A stretch of DNA of 64,000 bases from Acidobacteriaceae bacterium KBS 89 (GCA_000381605.1 KB906759.1:477583-541582), one strand, 5' to 3'. Positions 1-8,469 are shown, numbered from the stretch's first letter. Numbers and translations are program-made. Notes: generated by a model from the sequence alone, not told the origin.

Positions 1-552
1 AACCCGAGTCAGCACAATCTTGTCCGGAGCCGATTTGCGCGGACGAACCACCGACAGCGTCAGCTCGCTTCCCGGCGCTCCTTCCAGCAGCAACTGGATC
101 ATCGCCAGCGAAATGTCGCGCGTGTCCGCCGGACCGATCGCCTCAATAATGTCGCCATCGCTGATGTTGGCCTTGTCCGCCGGGCTTCCCGGAACCACCG
201 AAACCACCGAAGCGTAGCCGTAGCGCTTCGAAACATTGATCCCCACCTGTGCCTTGCCACCCTTGTCCGCCTTGTACGCCTTGTAGTCCTCAGGCGTCAG
301 GTAGCTGGAGTCTGCATCGAGCGACTCAAGCAGTCCCCGCAGCGCGCCGTTGGTCACCGCAGCGATATTCGGCTGCTCCACGTAATCCGTCTGGATATGC
401 CGCAACACCTCGCTGTACACGTTGATCTGGCGATAGGCGCCGTCCTGCGGCTCCGACGCCGCGCTGGCACCTGGCGTATTCACGCCAAGGAACACCGTTA
501 CGACAAGGACCACCGACACAGCAAGCAGAAGGATCTTCGAAATTTTGGGCAT
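1..552 (-). CDS. S41-family carboxy-terminal processing peptidase (CtpA-like), N-terminal part only
   Basis: The reading frame opens with an ATG at 552 and runs off the left edge, so 184 residues are visible. Residues about 6-24 are a hydrophobic signal/anchor segment followed by an Ala-Ser rich cleavage-like stretch. An N-terminal helical region (SEVLRHIQTDYVEQP, then GALRGLLESLDADSSYL) follows, typical of CtpA-type proteases. From about residue 95 a PDZ domain begins (VVPGSPADKANISDGDIIEAI). The Ser/Lys catalytic domain lies outside the window. Family members are periplasmic serine proteases that trim C-termini of envelope proteins. The family call is secure from the N-terminal architecture, but which paralogue it is cannot be decided here. 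Confidence 0.85.
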   Translation of the reverse strand, partial: MPKISKILLLAVSVVLVVTVFLGVNTPGASAASEPQDGAYRQINVYSEVLRHIQTDYVEQPNIAAVTNGALRGLLESLDADSSYLTPEDYKAYKADKGGKAQVGINVSKRYGYASVVSVVPGSPADKANISDGDIIEAIGPADTRDISLAMIQLLLEGAPGSELTLSVVRPRKSAPDKIVLTRV

Positions 553-665
553 AGTTAGAGCGACTCCATGGGGGTGTCCCCGCACAGCACAGGGATTAGA
601 CGCATACCGTACTCAAAATGATACTCTCGAACCGTAAGAGTGCGCTGGCGGGCACGCTAACACTT

Positions 666-742
666 TGGTGGCGGTGGGCAGAATCGAACTGCCGACCTAC
701 GGGTTATGAGTCCGTCGCTCTAACCATCTGAGCTACACCGCC
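666..742 (-). tRNA. tRNA-Met (anticodon CAT)
   Basis: On the minus strand the sequence folds as a 77-nt tRNA. The acceptor stem GGCGGTG pairs with CACCGCC, discriminator A follows, and the 3' CCA is encoded. The D-arm GTAGCTCAG...GAGC is present, the anticodon loop is CTCATAA with anticodon CAT, and the T-arm reads GGCAGTTCGATTCTGCC. The first base pair G-C and the elongator-like anticodon arm, without three G-C pairs, favour elongator Met (or an Ile-CAU substrate) over initiator. It lies between the divergently oriented protease and kdsB. Confidence 0.95.
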
Positions 743-784
743 GATGTGTGTAAAGGGGTTACGCCGGCACAAAATTCTCTTCGA

Positions 785-1579
785 ATGAGAGACATCGCCA
801 CGGCACAGCCAGCTTCCATCATACTCGATTCCGTCCCTGGCGAAAAGCGGCCCGCTGCCGTCCTCGGCGTCATTCCGGCACGCCTCGCCTCCACGCGTCT
901 CGCCCGTAAAGTCCTTCGCACCATCGCCGGCAGGCCTTTGCTGGCATGGGTCTTCGAAGCCGCCTCCGCCTGCCCCCAGCTCGACCAGGTCATCATCGCC
1001 ACCGACTCCGGCGAAGTCGCGGAACTCTGCCACCAGAACAACTGGCCCGTCCAACTCACCTCCGCCGACCTGCCCAGCGGCACCGACCGCGTCCACGCCG
1101 TCGCCCAGCAGATTCCAGCCGACATCTACGTCAACATCCAGGGCGACGAACCCCTCCTCAAACCCGAACACCTCACCGCACTCCTCCGCCCCTTCTCCCA
1201 GCGGCAAGTCGAAGTCTCCACCCTCAAAGTGCTCTGCACCGAAGAAAACATCGCCAACCCAAACGCCGTAAAAGTAGTCACCGCCGCCGACGGCCGCGCC
1301 CTCTACTTCTCCCGCGCCACCATCCCCTACAACCGAGACCCCGAGCATAATCCCGCTCCGCAATACTGGAAACACATCGGCCTCTACGCCTATCGCAAAG
1401 CGGCGCTTCAGCGCTTCCCCACCCTCCCCCCTAGCACGCTCGAACAAATCGAGCGCCTCGAACAACTCCGCTTCCTCGAAAACGGCATCAACATCCACGT
1501 CGAACCCACCGACTTCGACACCATCGGCGTCGACACCGAAGAAGACCTCCACCGCGTAGAAGCTCTCCTCCGCCGCTGA
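785..1579 (+). CDS. kdsB: 3-deoxy-manno-octulosonate cytidylyltransferase (CMP-KDO synthetase)
   Basis: Activates KDO with CTP to CMP-KDO for the lipopolysaccharide inner core, in the cytoplasm. The 264-residue product from the ATG at 785 has the nucleotidyltransferase start VIPARLASTRL, the motif NIQGDEPLL, the late motif HIGLYAYR and the TLEQIERLEQLR helix typical of KdsB. An in-frame ATG at 746 would begin almost on the tRNA gene, so 785 is preferred. The usual LPGK in the nucleotide-binding loop reads LARK here. Presence of kdsB supports a Gram-negative envelope. The gene stands alone, convergent with the DoxX gene. Confidence 0.93.
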   Translation: MRDIATAQPASIILDSVPGEKRPAAVLGVIPARLASTRLARKVLRTIAGRPLLAWVFEAASACPQLDQVIIATDSGEVAELCHQNNWPVQLTSADLPSGTDRVHAVAQQIPADIYVNIQGDEPLLKPEHLTALLRPFSQRQVEVSTLKVLCTEENIANPNAVKVVTAADGRALYFSRATIPYNRDPEHNPAPQYWKHIGLYAYRKAALQRFPTLPPSTLEQIERLEQLRFLENGINIHVEPTDFDTIGVDTEEDLHRVEALLRR

Positions 1580-1601
1580 CCCAACGCCGAAACCCATTTT
1601 G

Positions 1602-1634
1602 CGGTAGGTCGACAAGATTGTCGACGAGTTACCG
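1602..1634. other. Nested inverted repeat between convergent genes
   Basis: CGGTA...TACCG encloses TCGAC-AAGATT-GTCGA between the ends of kdsB and the DoxX gene. No T-run follows on either strand, so an intrinsic terminator is only possible. The rest of 1635-1759 shows no gene. Confidence 0.35.
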
Positions 1635-1759
1635 ACTATCGAGACTAGGTAAGCAAGCACCGCGTCTCCAGTACTAGTCCTCTGATTTGTAACAGTGTTG
1701 TATCGAATCCGAAATGTTCCGCAGCAAGGAGGCACTGGTCCTCCCTGCCACGGAGCAGA

Positions 1760-2149
1760 CTACGCCTGCACCACTGGCTTTGCGGCCAATACTCCGTTGA
1801 AGCTGTTACGGTACTGCAGGAAGACCAGCACCCACAGCACGCAAGCGACCAGCGCCGGAGCGATGCCCGGCGAAAGCGTAACGTGAAAGGCAAGTATGTT
1901 GTATAACTCTGCCGCAAGTACCGTGAGCGCCAGCGGCACAAAGAAGCCTGAAAGCAACAACAGGCCGCCAATCAACTGCGCGGCGAAGAAGAACGCAGCA
2001 AAATGCGACGCGCTGATGGCGACAAAGAACTGTATCGCAAGCGGATTCGACGGCGGTGGCTGGTGAATGAAGTTGAGAAATCCATTCAGGCCAAAGACCG
2101 TAAACATCAGTCCCAGCAGATAACGCGCAATAACAGAAACAATCTTCAT
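1760..2149 (-). CDS. DoxX-family membrane protein
   Basis: 129 residues with four hydrophobic segments (about 5-24, 45-63, 68-88, 98-118), the size and layout of the DoxX/DoxD family of small inner-membrane proteins, often linked to redox or thiol stress. The N-terminal motif RYLLGLMFTVFGLNGF is typical of the family. The start is 14 nt downstream of the azoreductase stop, so the two are very probably one transcript, controlled from the shared promoter by the divergent TetR regulator. Its biochemical role is not known. Confidence 0.85.
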   Translation of the reverse strand: MKIVSVIARYLLGLMFTVFGLNGFLNFIHQPPPSNPLAIQFFVAISASHFAAFFFAAQLIGGLLLLSGFFVPLALTVLAAELYNILAFHVTLSPGIAPALVACVLWVLVFLQYRNSFNGVLAAKPVVQA

Positions 2150-2163
2150 GGATCGTCCCTCCC

Positions 2164-2790
2164 TTAGATCGCCTGCGCGTGCGTCTGCACGGCATGAAGG
2201 TGTGGCGCTAGAAACGCGTCTCGGTCCTGCCCGTAGTTGAGTGCCGCGGTCCCGCCTGTCGTGAGGAAGGTCGCATCGGTCACACCGAGGAAGCCAAAGA
2301 CCGACCGCAGGTAGGGCTCGACAAAGTTGAAAGAGGCCATCTGCGTCTGCGCATCATAGATCCCGCCGGTCGCGATGATAAAGGTCGCCTTTTTGCCCGT
2401 GAGCAGACCTTTCGGTGTTCCATCCGCATAAGAAAAAGCTTTGCCCACGCGGGCGATCTGGTCGATCCAGAGCTTCAGTACCGAGGGCACACCGAAGTTA
2501 TGCATCGGCACTCCGAACACATACTCATCCGCCTGCTCCAGTTCGGCGAATAACGTGTCCGAAAGCGCAAGCAGTTCCTTCTGTTCCGGAATGCGCGCCT
2601 CTTCCGGCGTGTAGGCAGCACCCACCCAATCACCAGTGACGGGTGGGATCGCGGTTGCGTTAAGATCGCGGTCAACGACCGTTCCATTCGGGTGTGAAGA
2701 TCTCCATTGAGTAACGAACGCATCGGTAAGCTGACGCGAGACGGATCGCCCATACAGGGGGCTCGAGTTGATGTGAAGAAGTGTGGACAT
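2164..2790 (-). CDS. azoR: FMN-dependent NADH-azoreductase / NAD(P)H quinone reductase
   Basis: 208 residues, the usual AzoR length. The flavodoxin-like fold is shown by the N-terminal phosphate-binding region (HINSSPLYGRSVSRQL), the FMN loop PMHNFGVPSVLKLWIDQI and the later FLTTGGT segment. Members reduce quinones and azo compounds with NADH through FMN and act in electrophile detoxification. It is the first gene of a two-gene unit with doxX and is divergent from a TetR regulator. The 101-bp region between them carries two matching palindromes, so quinone- or electrophile-responsive repression is the simplest reading. Confidence 0.9.
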   Translation of the reverse strand: MSTLLHINSSPLYGRSVSRQLTDAFVTQWRSSHPNGTVVDRDLNATAIPPVTGDWVGAAYTPEEARIPEQKELLALSDTLFAELEQADEYVFGVPMHNFGVPSVLKLWIDQIARVGKAFSYADGTPKGLLTGKKATFIIATGGIYDAQTQMASFNFVEPYLRSVFGFLGVTDATFLTTGGTAALNYGQDRDAFLAPHLHAVQTHAQAI

Positions 2791-2827
2791 GACAGTAAAA
2801 CCTCCTATACGACAGTTGATGTCTAAT

Positions 2828-2863
2828 CGACATTTGTTGATTCAAATAAATCGACAAATGTCG
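2828..2863. promoter_or_regulatory. Twin palindromes, probable TetR operators
   Basis: Two 12-bp palindromes lie in the divergent azoR/TetR promoter region: CGACATTTGTTG at 2828-2839 (one mismatch in the arms) and CGACAAATGTCG at 2852-2863 (perfect arms). Their centres are 24 bp apart. Position and symmetry fit binding by the adjacent TetR dimer. Binding is inferred, not seen. Confidence 0.6.
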
Positions 2864-2891
2864 TTTAAGCATCTATTGCTGTAGAAGGTCT

Positions 2892-3491
2892 ATGCTGAAA
2901 GGAGCAATGGCAGAGACAGTCCAACTCGGCAGCATTACGGAAACCACAGATCCGCGCATCCTTCGCAGCCGTCAGATGTTGATGGAATCTTTATTCAGGT
3001 TATTGACCCGCAAGGAGTTCGACGACATTTCCATTCAGGAGATCGCCGATGAAGCTACCCTGAATCGAGCTACCTTTTATCTCCATTACCCCGACAAGAA
3101 CGCCCTGCTGCAGGCTATGACAGCCACTCGTTTCCGCGACCTTATCGCGCGACGTGGCCTTTCCTTTACAGACTGCGATGGGGCCCTGCGCGCCATTGCG
3201 CTAGGCGTCTGCGATTATCTCGCCGAGACGACGGGCTGCCCTGGTCAGCTAGCCAAGATGCCACTCGAAGGCTCCATCATCGCGGCCGTGGAAGACATAT
3301 TTCTGCAAGGTGCAGCGCACCACGCAATAGTACCCGGCACCGATCCCAAACTGCTTGCGACCACGGCAGCCTGGGCCATCTTCGGCGCCGCGCGAAGGTG
3401 GTACCAGACTCCCGACCGTATTCCCGCCGAGGAAATGGCGGCCAAGATTGAAGCGATGGTGAAACCGATTTTCCTTACTGCTTCAATGTAG
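2892..3491 (+). CDS. TetR/AcrR-family transcriptional regulator
   Basis: 199 residues. The N-terminal helix-turn-helix (about residues 22-70) reads RQMLMESLFRLLTRKEFDDISIQEIADEA, then LNRATFYLHYPDKNALLQAM, the standard TetR signature. The C-terminal helical domain should bind an effector. It is divergent from azoR-doxX and probably represses it and itself through the palindromes at 2828-2863. An in-frame ATG at 2907 is an alternative start. Either start has a purine-rich stretch upstream. Confidence 0.92.
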   Translation: MLKGAMAETVQLGSITETTDPRILRSRQMLMESLFRLLTRKEFDDISIQEIADEATLNRATFYLHYPDKNALLQAMTATRFRDLIARRGLSFTDCDGALRAIALGVCDYLAETTGCPGQLAKMPLEGSIIAAVEDIFLQGAAHHAIVPGTDPKLLATTAAWAIFGAARRWYQTPDRIPAEEMAAKIEAMVKPIFLTASM

Positions 3492-3567
3492 CTTTGTGTG
3501 TCTATTTGATGAAATCGGCAGAACACCTTCCCAGTGATCCTCTTTTTTCTTCCGCACTTGCATTTTT

Positions 3568-3853
3568 CCTTTGCCAATTTCCGCCCAAAAATCGCATGTC
3601 AAGCCCCAAAACCGCCTAACTAATTGACCGCAATCAAGTTACAGTTGGCGTATTAGTTAGGTTCAAAGATCTATACTGGATATATAGATCAAAAAAGTCC
3701 CGCCATCAGACGGGGCTTTTGCATTTAAGACTGCTAACCCGTTTCGATGCAATATTTTGGACGCAACCCTTTTGTTATGAATATTTTACAGGTCAATTCG
3801 CGCCGTAAACCATTGATTATAAGCAGTTTACGCGCGGGCAATGGGGGGGGGAC
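3568..3853 (-). repeat. Dispersed intergenic element, copy 1
   Basis: On the minus strand this starts 16 nt after the HAD gene stop. It holds a C-run plus TTGCCCGCGCGTAAAC, a GTAAAC/GTTTAC stem, two AAAATATT units 29 nt apart, a CCCG/CGGG hairpin with T-run (3694-3720), the dyad GATCTATA-tatccag-TATAGATC, CTAACTAATACGCC, and 44 nt after AATACGCC the motif TTGACATGCG (TTGACA at 3597-3602) followed by TTTTTGGGC. Order and most spacings match the copies at 18235 and 62399. The hairpin can also serve as a terminator for the TetR gene on the other strand. The 76 bases at 3492-3567 hold no recognisable gene. Confidence 0.85.
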
Positions 3854-3868
3854 CCCTCACCCCCGCGA

Positions 3869-4534
3869 TCAAGCCACAGGGGAAAACCGCAACTCCAACC
3901 CCTTGGGATCCACCTTCACCGCCAGCCCCTCCAGGGACCCCACAATCCAATCCGCCCCATGCAGCTCCGCCGCCGAGTGCGTTCCCAACACCCCGAGCAC
4001 GCGGCTCCCAGCAGCCTTGCCAGCGCCCACACCCGAGGGAGCGTCCTCCACCACCAAACACTCCTCCGGCCTAAGCTCCAACAGCTCCGCCCCGCGCCGG
4101 TACGGCTCCGGATCCGGCTTGCCTCGCTCCACATCGTCCGCACTGATAATCCGCTCCGGCACCGGCAACCCTGCCGCCTTCAGCCGGGCCAAAAGCAGCC
4201 GTCGCGTCGAGGAGGTCACAATCGCCCACCGCTCCAGCGGCAGCCCTGCAAGCAGCGTCTTCACCCCAGGAAGCACCTGCAGGTCGCCGACGTCCTCCAC
4301 CTCCATCTCCTCAATCGCCCGCAAACCTTCCTGTGGATCGATGTCCGGCCGCAGCGACTTCACAATATCAATCGCTCGCACCCCATGCGGCACCTCATAC
4401 TCCTCCGCGTTCGGCACCCCATACATCTTTGCCCAACGCCGCCAGCAACGCCGCACCGACCCAATGGAGCTCAGCAGCACCCCATCCATATCGAACAGGA
4501 TCCCCTGGGCAGCCACCAAAACTGGCTCGTTCAA
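3869..4534 (-). CDS. HAD-superfamily phosphatase (sugar-phosphate type)
   Basis: HAD motif I is FDMDGVLL, with a cap domain after it (VRRCWRRW...HGVRAIDIVKSLRP). Motif II is IVTSST, motif III the GKPDPEPY region, and motif IV VVEDAPSGV. This is the pattern of subfamily IA phosphatases that act on small phosphosugars. The frame is open upstream into the phosphohexomutase gene, but a TTG at 4534 overlaps that gene's TGA (TTGA) and has GGGGAG just upstream, giving about 221 residues. A GTG at 4516 is an alternative. It is the last gene of the manC-phosphohexomutase unit, so a role in hexose-phosphate metabolism is likely. The exact substrate is unknown. Confidence 0.85.
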   Translation of the reverse strand: MNEPVLVAAQGILFDMDGVLLSSIGSVRRCWRRWAKMYGVPNAEEYEVPHGVRAIDIVKSLRPDIDPQEGLRAIEEMEVEDVGDLQVLPGVKTLLAGLPLERWAIVTSSTRRLLLARLKAAGLPVPERIISADDVERGKPDPEPYRRGAELLELRPEECLVVEDAPSGVGAGKAAGSRVLGVLGTHSAAELHGADWIVGSLEGLAVKVDPKGLELRFSPVA

Positions 4535-5970
4535 CCACCGCTCCCCTGCAGCACAAAATCCTGCGCCGCTGCCAGCACCCGTGCCACCGACTCCGCCGAG
4601 CAACTCTCGCAATAAACCCTCAGCAAAGGCTCCGTCCCCGAAGCGCGCAACAGCAACCATGTCTCCGCAGCATTCGGTTTGCCAACGCAGTCGCGATTGT
4701 CGAGGAAAAATTTAATACCATCCAGGGTCTCGACCCGCAGCACCTTCATCCCTGCAATCTCAGCGACGCCCGCCTTCGCGCGCGCAATCGCAGACTGTTT
4801 CACCGCCTCATCAATATGCATATCGACGCGCCCATACTGGTGTTCGCCAAACTCCTCCTGCAGCGAAGCAACCAGTTGGCCAAGCGTCTTCTTCTCGTCG
4901 GCCATCACGTTCGCCAGCAACAGAGAGTTCAACAATCCATCGCGCTCCGGCAGATGCTTACTGATTCCAACGCCGCCCGACTCCTCGCCTCCGATCAGAA
5001 TCTCCTGCGCAAGCATCAGATCCACAACATACTTGAAGCCGATCCCGTGCTCATGCAGCCGTCGTCCATATTTAGCTGCGATCCGATCCACCATCTTCGT
5101 CGTATTGAACGCGCGCGTTACATCGCCGGACCACTTCTTCCGCTCCAGCAACCACTTCGCCAGAATCGCCAGAATCTTGTGCGCATCGACAACGTTGCCA
5201 TGCTCATCCACCGCACCGATCCGATCCGCATCGCCATCGGTAATCAGCCCCGCATCGCACTTCTCAGCCACGACAGCGAGCTGCGTCGCCTTGATATGCG
5301 GCAGAATCGGTTCGGGATTGATTCCCGGAAACGCAGGATTGATCTCACTCCGCATCTCCACAAAGGGAATTCCCGCCTTAGTGAAGATGCCGGCGACCAC
5401 ACCTCGCCCCGCACCATACATGCAGTCGATCAGGAACTTATATCCTGAAGAGCGAATCGCATCGAGATCGACGAAGCGCGCAATCGCCGCGTTGTACTCC
5501 GGATTGAAGTCCACCACCTCAATCACAGCCGGCTTCGCTGCCAATGTCAGCGGCTCACCCAGAAAGCCTTCGATCGCAGTCATAATGGACGGCTTACCCG
5601 ATCCGCCATAAGTAGCCTTGTACTTTACACCGTTCCACTCCGCAGGATTATGACTCGACGTGATCATCACGCCACCCGCCGCCTTCCGTTCGCGCACCGC
5701 GAACGAAAGCGCAGGCGTCGGGGTGATCTCCGCAGCCATGGCGACCGGAATACCGGCAGACGCCAGCACTTCAGCGACAACCTTCGCAAAAGAATGCGAT
5801 CCAAATCGCGTGTCGTAAGCGATACAAACACCCGCGGCCGGATTCTCGTTTGCCAAAACATAATTCGCAATCGCAGCCGCAGCAACGCGAACATTCGCAT
5901 AGGTAAAATCATCCGCGATGATGCCGCGCCAGCCATCCGTGCCAAACTTTACTACTGTCGTCTCCGCCAT
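4531..5970 (-). CDS. Phosphoglucomutase/phosphomannomutase family enzyme
   Basis: 479 residues from the ATG at 5970, preceded by GAGAGGA. All four alpha-phosphohexomutase signatures are visible: catalytic serine loop TSSHNPAEWNG, metal loop DGDADRIGAVDEHG, sugar-binding loop GGEESGGVGI and phosphate-binding loop RASGTEPLLRVY. The enzyme interconverts hexose 6- and 1-phosphates in the cytoplasm. It starts 20 nt after the stop of the mannose-1-phosphate guanylyltransferase gene, so a phosphomannomutase role feeding GDP-mannose is the best inference, although sequence alone does not exclude glucose specificity. The longer open frame to 6180 lies inside manC and is not used. Confidence 0.92.
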   Translation of the reverse strand: MAETTVVKFGTDGWRGIIADDFTYANVRVAAAAIANYVLANENPAAGVCIAYDTRFGSHSFAKVVAEVLASAGIPVAMAAEITPTPALSFAVRERKAAGGVMITSSHNPAEWNGVKYKATYGGSGKPSIMTAIEGFLGEPLTLAAKPAVIEVVDFNPEYNAAIARFVDLDAIRSSGYKFLIDCMYGAGRGVVAGIFTKAGIPFVEMRSEINPAFPGINPEPILPHIKATQLAVVAEKCDAGLITDGDADRIGAVDEHGNVVDAHKILAILAKWLLERKKWSGDVTRAFNTTKMVDRIAAKYGRRLHEHGIGFKYVVDLMLAQEILIGGEESGGVGISKHLPERDGLLNSLLLANVMADEKKTLGQLVASLQEEFGEHQYGRVDMHIDEAVKQSAIARAKAGVAEIAGMKVLRVETLDGIKFFLDNRDCVGKPNAAETWLLLRASGTEPLLRVYCESCSAESVARVLAAAQDFVLQGSGG

Positions 5971-5990
5971 ATCCTCTCGTTTTTCAACCG

Positions 5991-7157
5991 TCAGATCAGG
6001 TCGTCTCGTCCCGCGTTCTTCAGTTCCGCGACCACTTTCCCTACGTCTTGCGAACGCTCGCGAGTCGTAATCAGCAAAGCGTCCTTGGTCTGGACCACAA
6101 CAAGATTGCTGACACCCACCAAAGCAATCACCTTGCCAGGCGCATGAACATAGTTGCCCGTCGAATCGATGGAGATGCAAAGCGGATCCTCGCCATCAAA
6201 CACATTCGCGATGGAAACCCTCTCCGGAGGACAATCCGCTGCATGTTCATGCAAAGCAGACCAGCAACCCAGATCGTTCCACTCAAAGTCGCCCGGCAAG
6301 CAATAGATCTCCGCGCCCGCTTCGCCCTTGGCCGAACGCGGCTCGAGCACAGCATAGTCAATGCTGATGTTGTCGCACTGCGGATAAACCTCGGCAAAGA
6401 CGCGATCGAACTCCGCCTTCGAAGTCCTGTGGGCTTCGGCGATCCGTTCCAACAGCGGAGCCATCGCCGGACAGTGCACACGAATAGCGTTAGCAAGTGT
6501 TCGCGCACTCCAAAGGAAGATCCCGCCGTTCCACGCATAGTTACCCGAGGCGACAAATTGCTCCGCCAACGCAGCGTTCGGCTTCTCCGTAAACCTCTTC
6601 ACTCGCCGAACTGCGATCCGACCATTTGGCACCTGGGAAAGCTCGACCTTCCCGCCCAGTTCGATATAACCGTAACCAGTCTCTGCTCGCGTAGGAGGAA
6701 CGCCCAGAACAACGATCTTGTCTCCGCTCGCCGCAAGTGCAACGCCCGCACGAATGACCTCGGCAAAGCGTGCACGGTTCTTCACTACATGATCGGACGG
6801 GAAAATACCGATTACCGTCTCGGGCTCAGTCTTCTCGAGCAAGAACGCAGCCAATGCGCAGGCAGGAGCAGTGTTCCTCGCCGCAGGTTCGCTCAGAATC
6901 TGTTCGCGAGGAACCTCAGGAAGCTGCTCCGCAATCATTTCGTCAAGGAGACCGTTAGTAATGACCCAAACATCCGCGGCATCGGCGACCGGAGTCAGCC
7001 GTTCCACCGTCTGCTGAATCATGGTGCGATTGCCGTCGAGGGCCAGAACCTGCTTCGCACGCGCCTTCCGGCTTCGGGGCCAGAACCGTGTTCCACTTCC
7101 ACCTGCGAGGATCACCGGAACGAACTTCTGCTCCGTTTTACCGCCTTCAATCGGCAT
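5991..7157 (-). CDS. manC: Mannose-1-phosphate guanylyltransferase
   Basis: 388 residues. The nucleotidyltransferase signature VILAGGSGTRFWPRSR is followed by KQVLAL, and later FPSDHVV and the sugar-binding FTEKPN motif. Internal motifs NGGIFLW and SIDYAVLE are typical of GDP-mannose pyrophosphorylases. It lacks the C-terminal isomerase domain of bifunctional ManC/AlgA, so it is the single-function form. It makes GDP-mannose from mannose 1-phosphate and GTP for polysaccharide and glycan synthesis. It is cotranscribed with the mutase downstream and lies 59 nt after the aminotransferase. Confidence 0.92.
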   Translation of the reverse strand: MPIEGGKTEQKFVPVILAGGSGTRFWPRSRKARAKQVLALDGNRTMIQQTVERLTPVADAADVWVITNGLLDEMIAEQLPEVPREQILSEPAARNTAPACALAAFLLEKTEPETVIGIFPSDHVVKNRARFAEVIRAGVALAASGDKIVVLGVPPTRAETGYGYIELGGKVELSQVPNGRIAVRRVKRFTEKPNAALAEQFVASGNYAWNGGIFLWSARTLANAIRVHCPAMAPLLERIAEAHRTSKAEFDRVFAEVYPQCDNISIDYAVLEPRSAKGEAGAEIYCLPGDFEWNDLGCWSALHEHAADCPPERVSIANVFDGEDPLCISIDSTGNYVHAPGKVIALVGVSNLVVVQTKDALLITTRERSQDVGKVVAELKNAGRDDLI

Positions 7158-7216
7158 AAATCTCCATCTCGACGGAAAGACCGCACCGAAATGCGGCCCA
7201 TCTAGAAGACCAAGAA

Positions 7217-8413
7217 CTAACCCAGCGTTGCGAAGTAGTCCCGCATCCGCCTAACGCCCTCGACGACAACGTCATGCGACACCGCATAGGACAACCGAAT
7301 ATGTTCTGCAGTTCCGAACGCCTCACCCGGAACCACGACAACGTGCGCCTCACTCAACAGCTTTGCCGCCAGATCGGACGCCGATTTGATACCGCCCTTG
7401 CCGATAAACTTGCTCACGTTGGGGTACACGTAAAAAGCGCCCTGCGGCACAGTACAAGTAAGTCCAGGGATCGTCTTGAAGCCCTCAAGCACCTGATCAC
7501 GCAACTTGATATAGTCTGCCCGAAACTCCGTAACGCACTCCTGCGATCCGGTGAGCGCAGCAATCGACGCACGTTGAACCATACTCGCGGTGTTCGATGT
7601 GCTCTGCGACTGGAGCTTGCTCATCGCGGCAATGACGGGTTTCGGGCCCAGCGCAAAGCCAGCCCGCCAGCCTGTCATCGCATAAGTCTTCGAGAGCGAG
7701 CCAAGCACGAGGATGTGCTCCTTGCAGTCGGTAAAGGAGCCACCGCTGACGATCTCACCGGTAAAGTTGAGATAGACGTAGCACTCATCGAGCAGCACAT
7801 AAATGCCGTTCTTGTGGGCGAGGCGAACAATGGCCTCCAGATCCTCCGGAGCCACTACGGCGCCGGACGGATTCGACGGCGTATTTAGAATGATGGCCCT
7901 CGTCTTCGGAGTAATCGCCGCTTCAATCATCTTCGCCGTAATGCGAAAGTTCTTCTCCTCTTCGCCCTCGACCAGAACGACCTTGCCCCCTGCGTACTGG
8001 ATGATGTCCTTGAACGACACCCAGTAAGGCACCGGAAGAATCACCTCATCACCGTGATCGACCAGCACCTGGATTGCGTTGAACAGCGCCAGCTTGCCGC
8101 CCGTGGTGAAGACGCACTCGTCGGGGGTGTAGTTCGAACCAAAGTCACAGGCATGCCGATCGACGACCGCCTTACGGACCTCAGGGATACCGGCGACGTT
8201 GGTGTAGCGGGTGAAGTTCTTTTCGATCGCCTCGATTGCCGCGTCCTTGATATGACGTGGTGTCGAAAAGTGAGGCTCTCCTGCGCCAAAGTCCGCCAGG
8301 TTCACGCCCTCGGACTTCAACTTCAGCGCCGCAGCAGTGATCGCCATGGTTGCCGAAACTTCGATGCGGCCGATGCGGTCCGCAAATACCTTCGTCGCAA
8401 TTGCTGTAGTCAT
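7217..8413 (-). CDS. Pyridoxal-phosphate aminotransferase, class I (aspartate aminotransferase-like)
   Basis: 398 residues of fold-type I. Visible are the substrate-loop region ADFGAGEPHFSTP, the cofactor-ring residues ILNTPSNPSGAVV and DECYVYLNF, the Schiff-base lysine in SLSKTYAMTGWRAGF, and the C-terminal arginine region EHIRLSYA. This is the pattern of bacterial Ib aspartate/prephenate aminotransferases, cytosolic enzymes of amino acid synthesis. Substrate preference cannot be settled by eye. It starts 56 nt after coaD and precedes manC, probably in one minus-strand transcript. Confidence 0.9.
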   Translation of the reverse strand: MTTAIATKVFADRIGRIEVSATMAITAAALKLKSEGVNLADFGAGEPHFSTPRHIKDAAIEAIEKNFTRYTNVAGIPEVRKAVVDRHACDFGSNYTPDECVFTTGGKLALFNAIQVLVDHGDEVILPVPYWVSFKDIIQYAGGKVVLVEGEEEKNFRITAKMIEAAITPKTRAIILNTPSNPSGAVVAPEDLEAIVRLAHKNGIYVLLDECYVYLNFTGEIVSGGSFTDCKEHILVLGSLSKTYAMTGWRAGFALGPKPVIAAMSKLQSQSTSNTASMVQRASIAALTGSQECVTEFRADYIKLRDQVLEGFKTIPGLTCTVPQGAFYVYPNVSKFIGKGGIKSASDLAAKLLSEAHVVVVPGEAFGTAEHIRLSYAVSHDVVVEGVRRMRDYFATLG

Positions 8414-8469
8414 ATCTCTAGTTTGTCAGATTTGGCCAGCGAGATAAAGCCGGGCGATCGGAAGTCGCC

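Noticed and set aside
704..1735. 343-residue frame antisense to kdsB, running over the tRNA
   Set aside because: Overlaps a certain tRNA and kdsB; composition is Gly/Val/Asp-rich shadow coding.
3747..5448. Several long plus-strand frames opposite the HAD and mutase genes
   Set aside because: Ser/Pro/Arg-rich shadows of two recognised genes; the first also begins inside the dispersed element.
6048..7205. 385-residue plus-strand frame opposite manC
   Set aside because: Shadow of manC; no start context and no family features.
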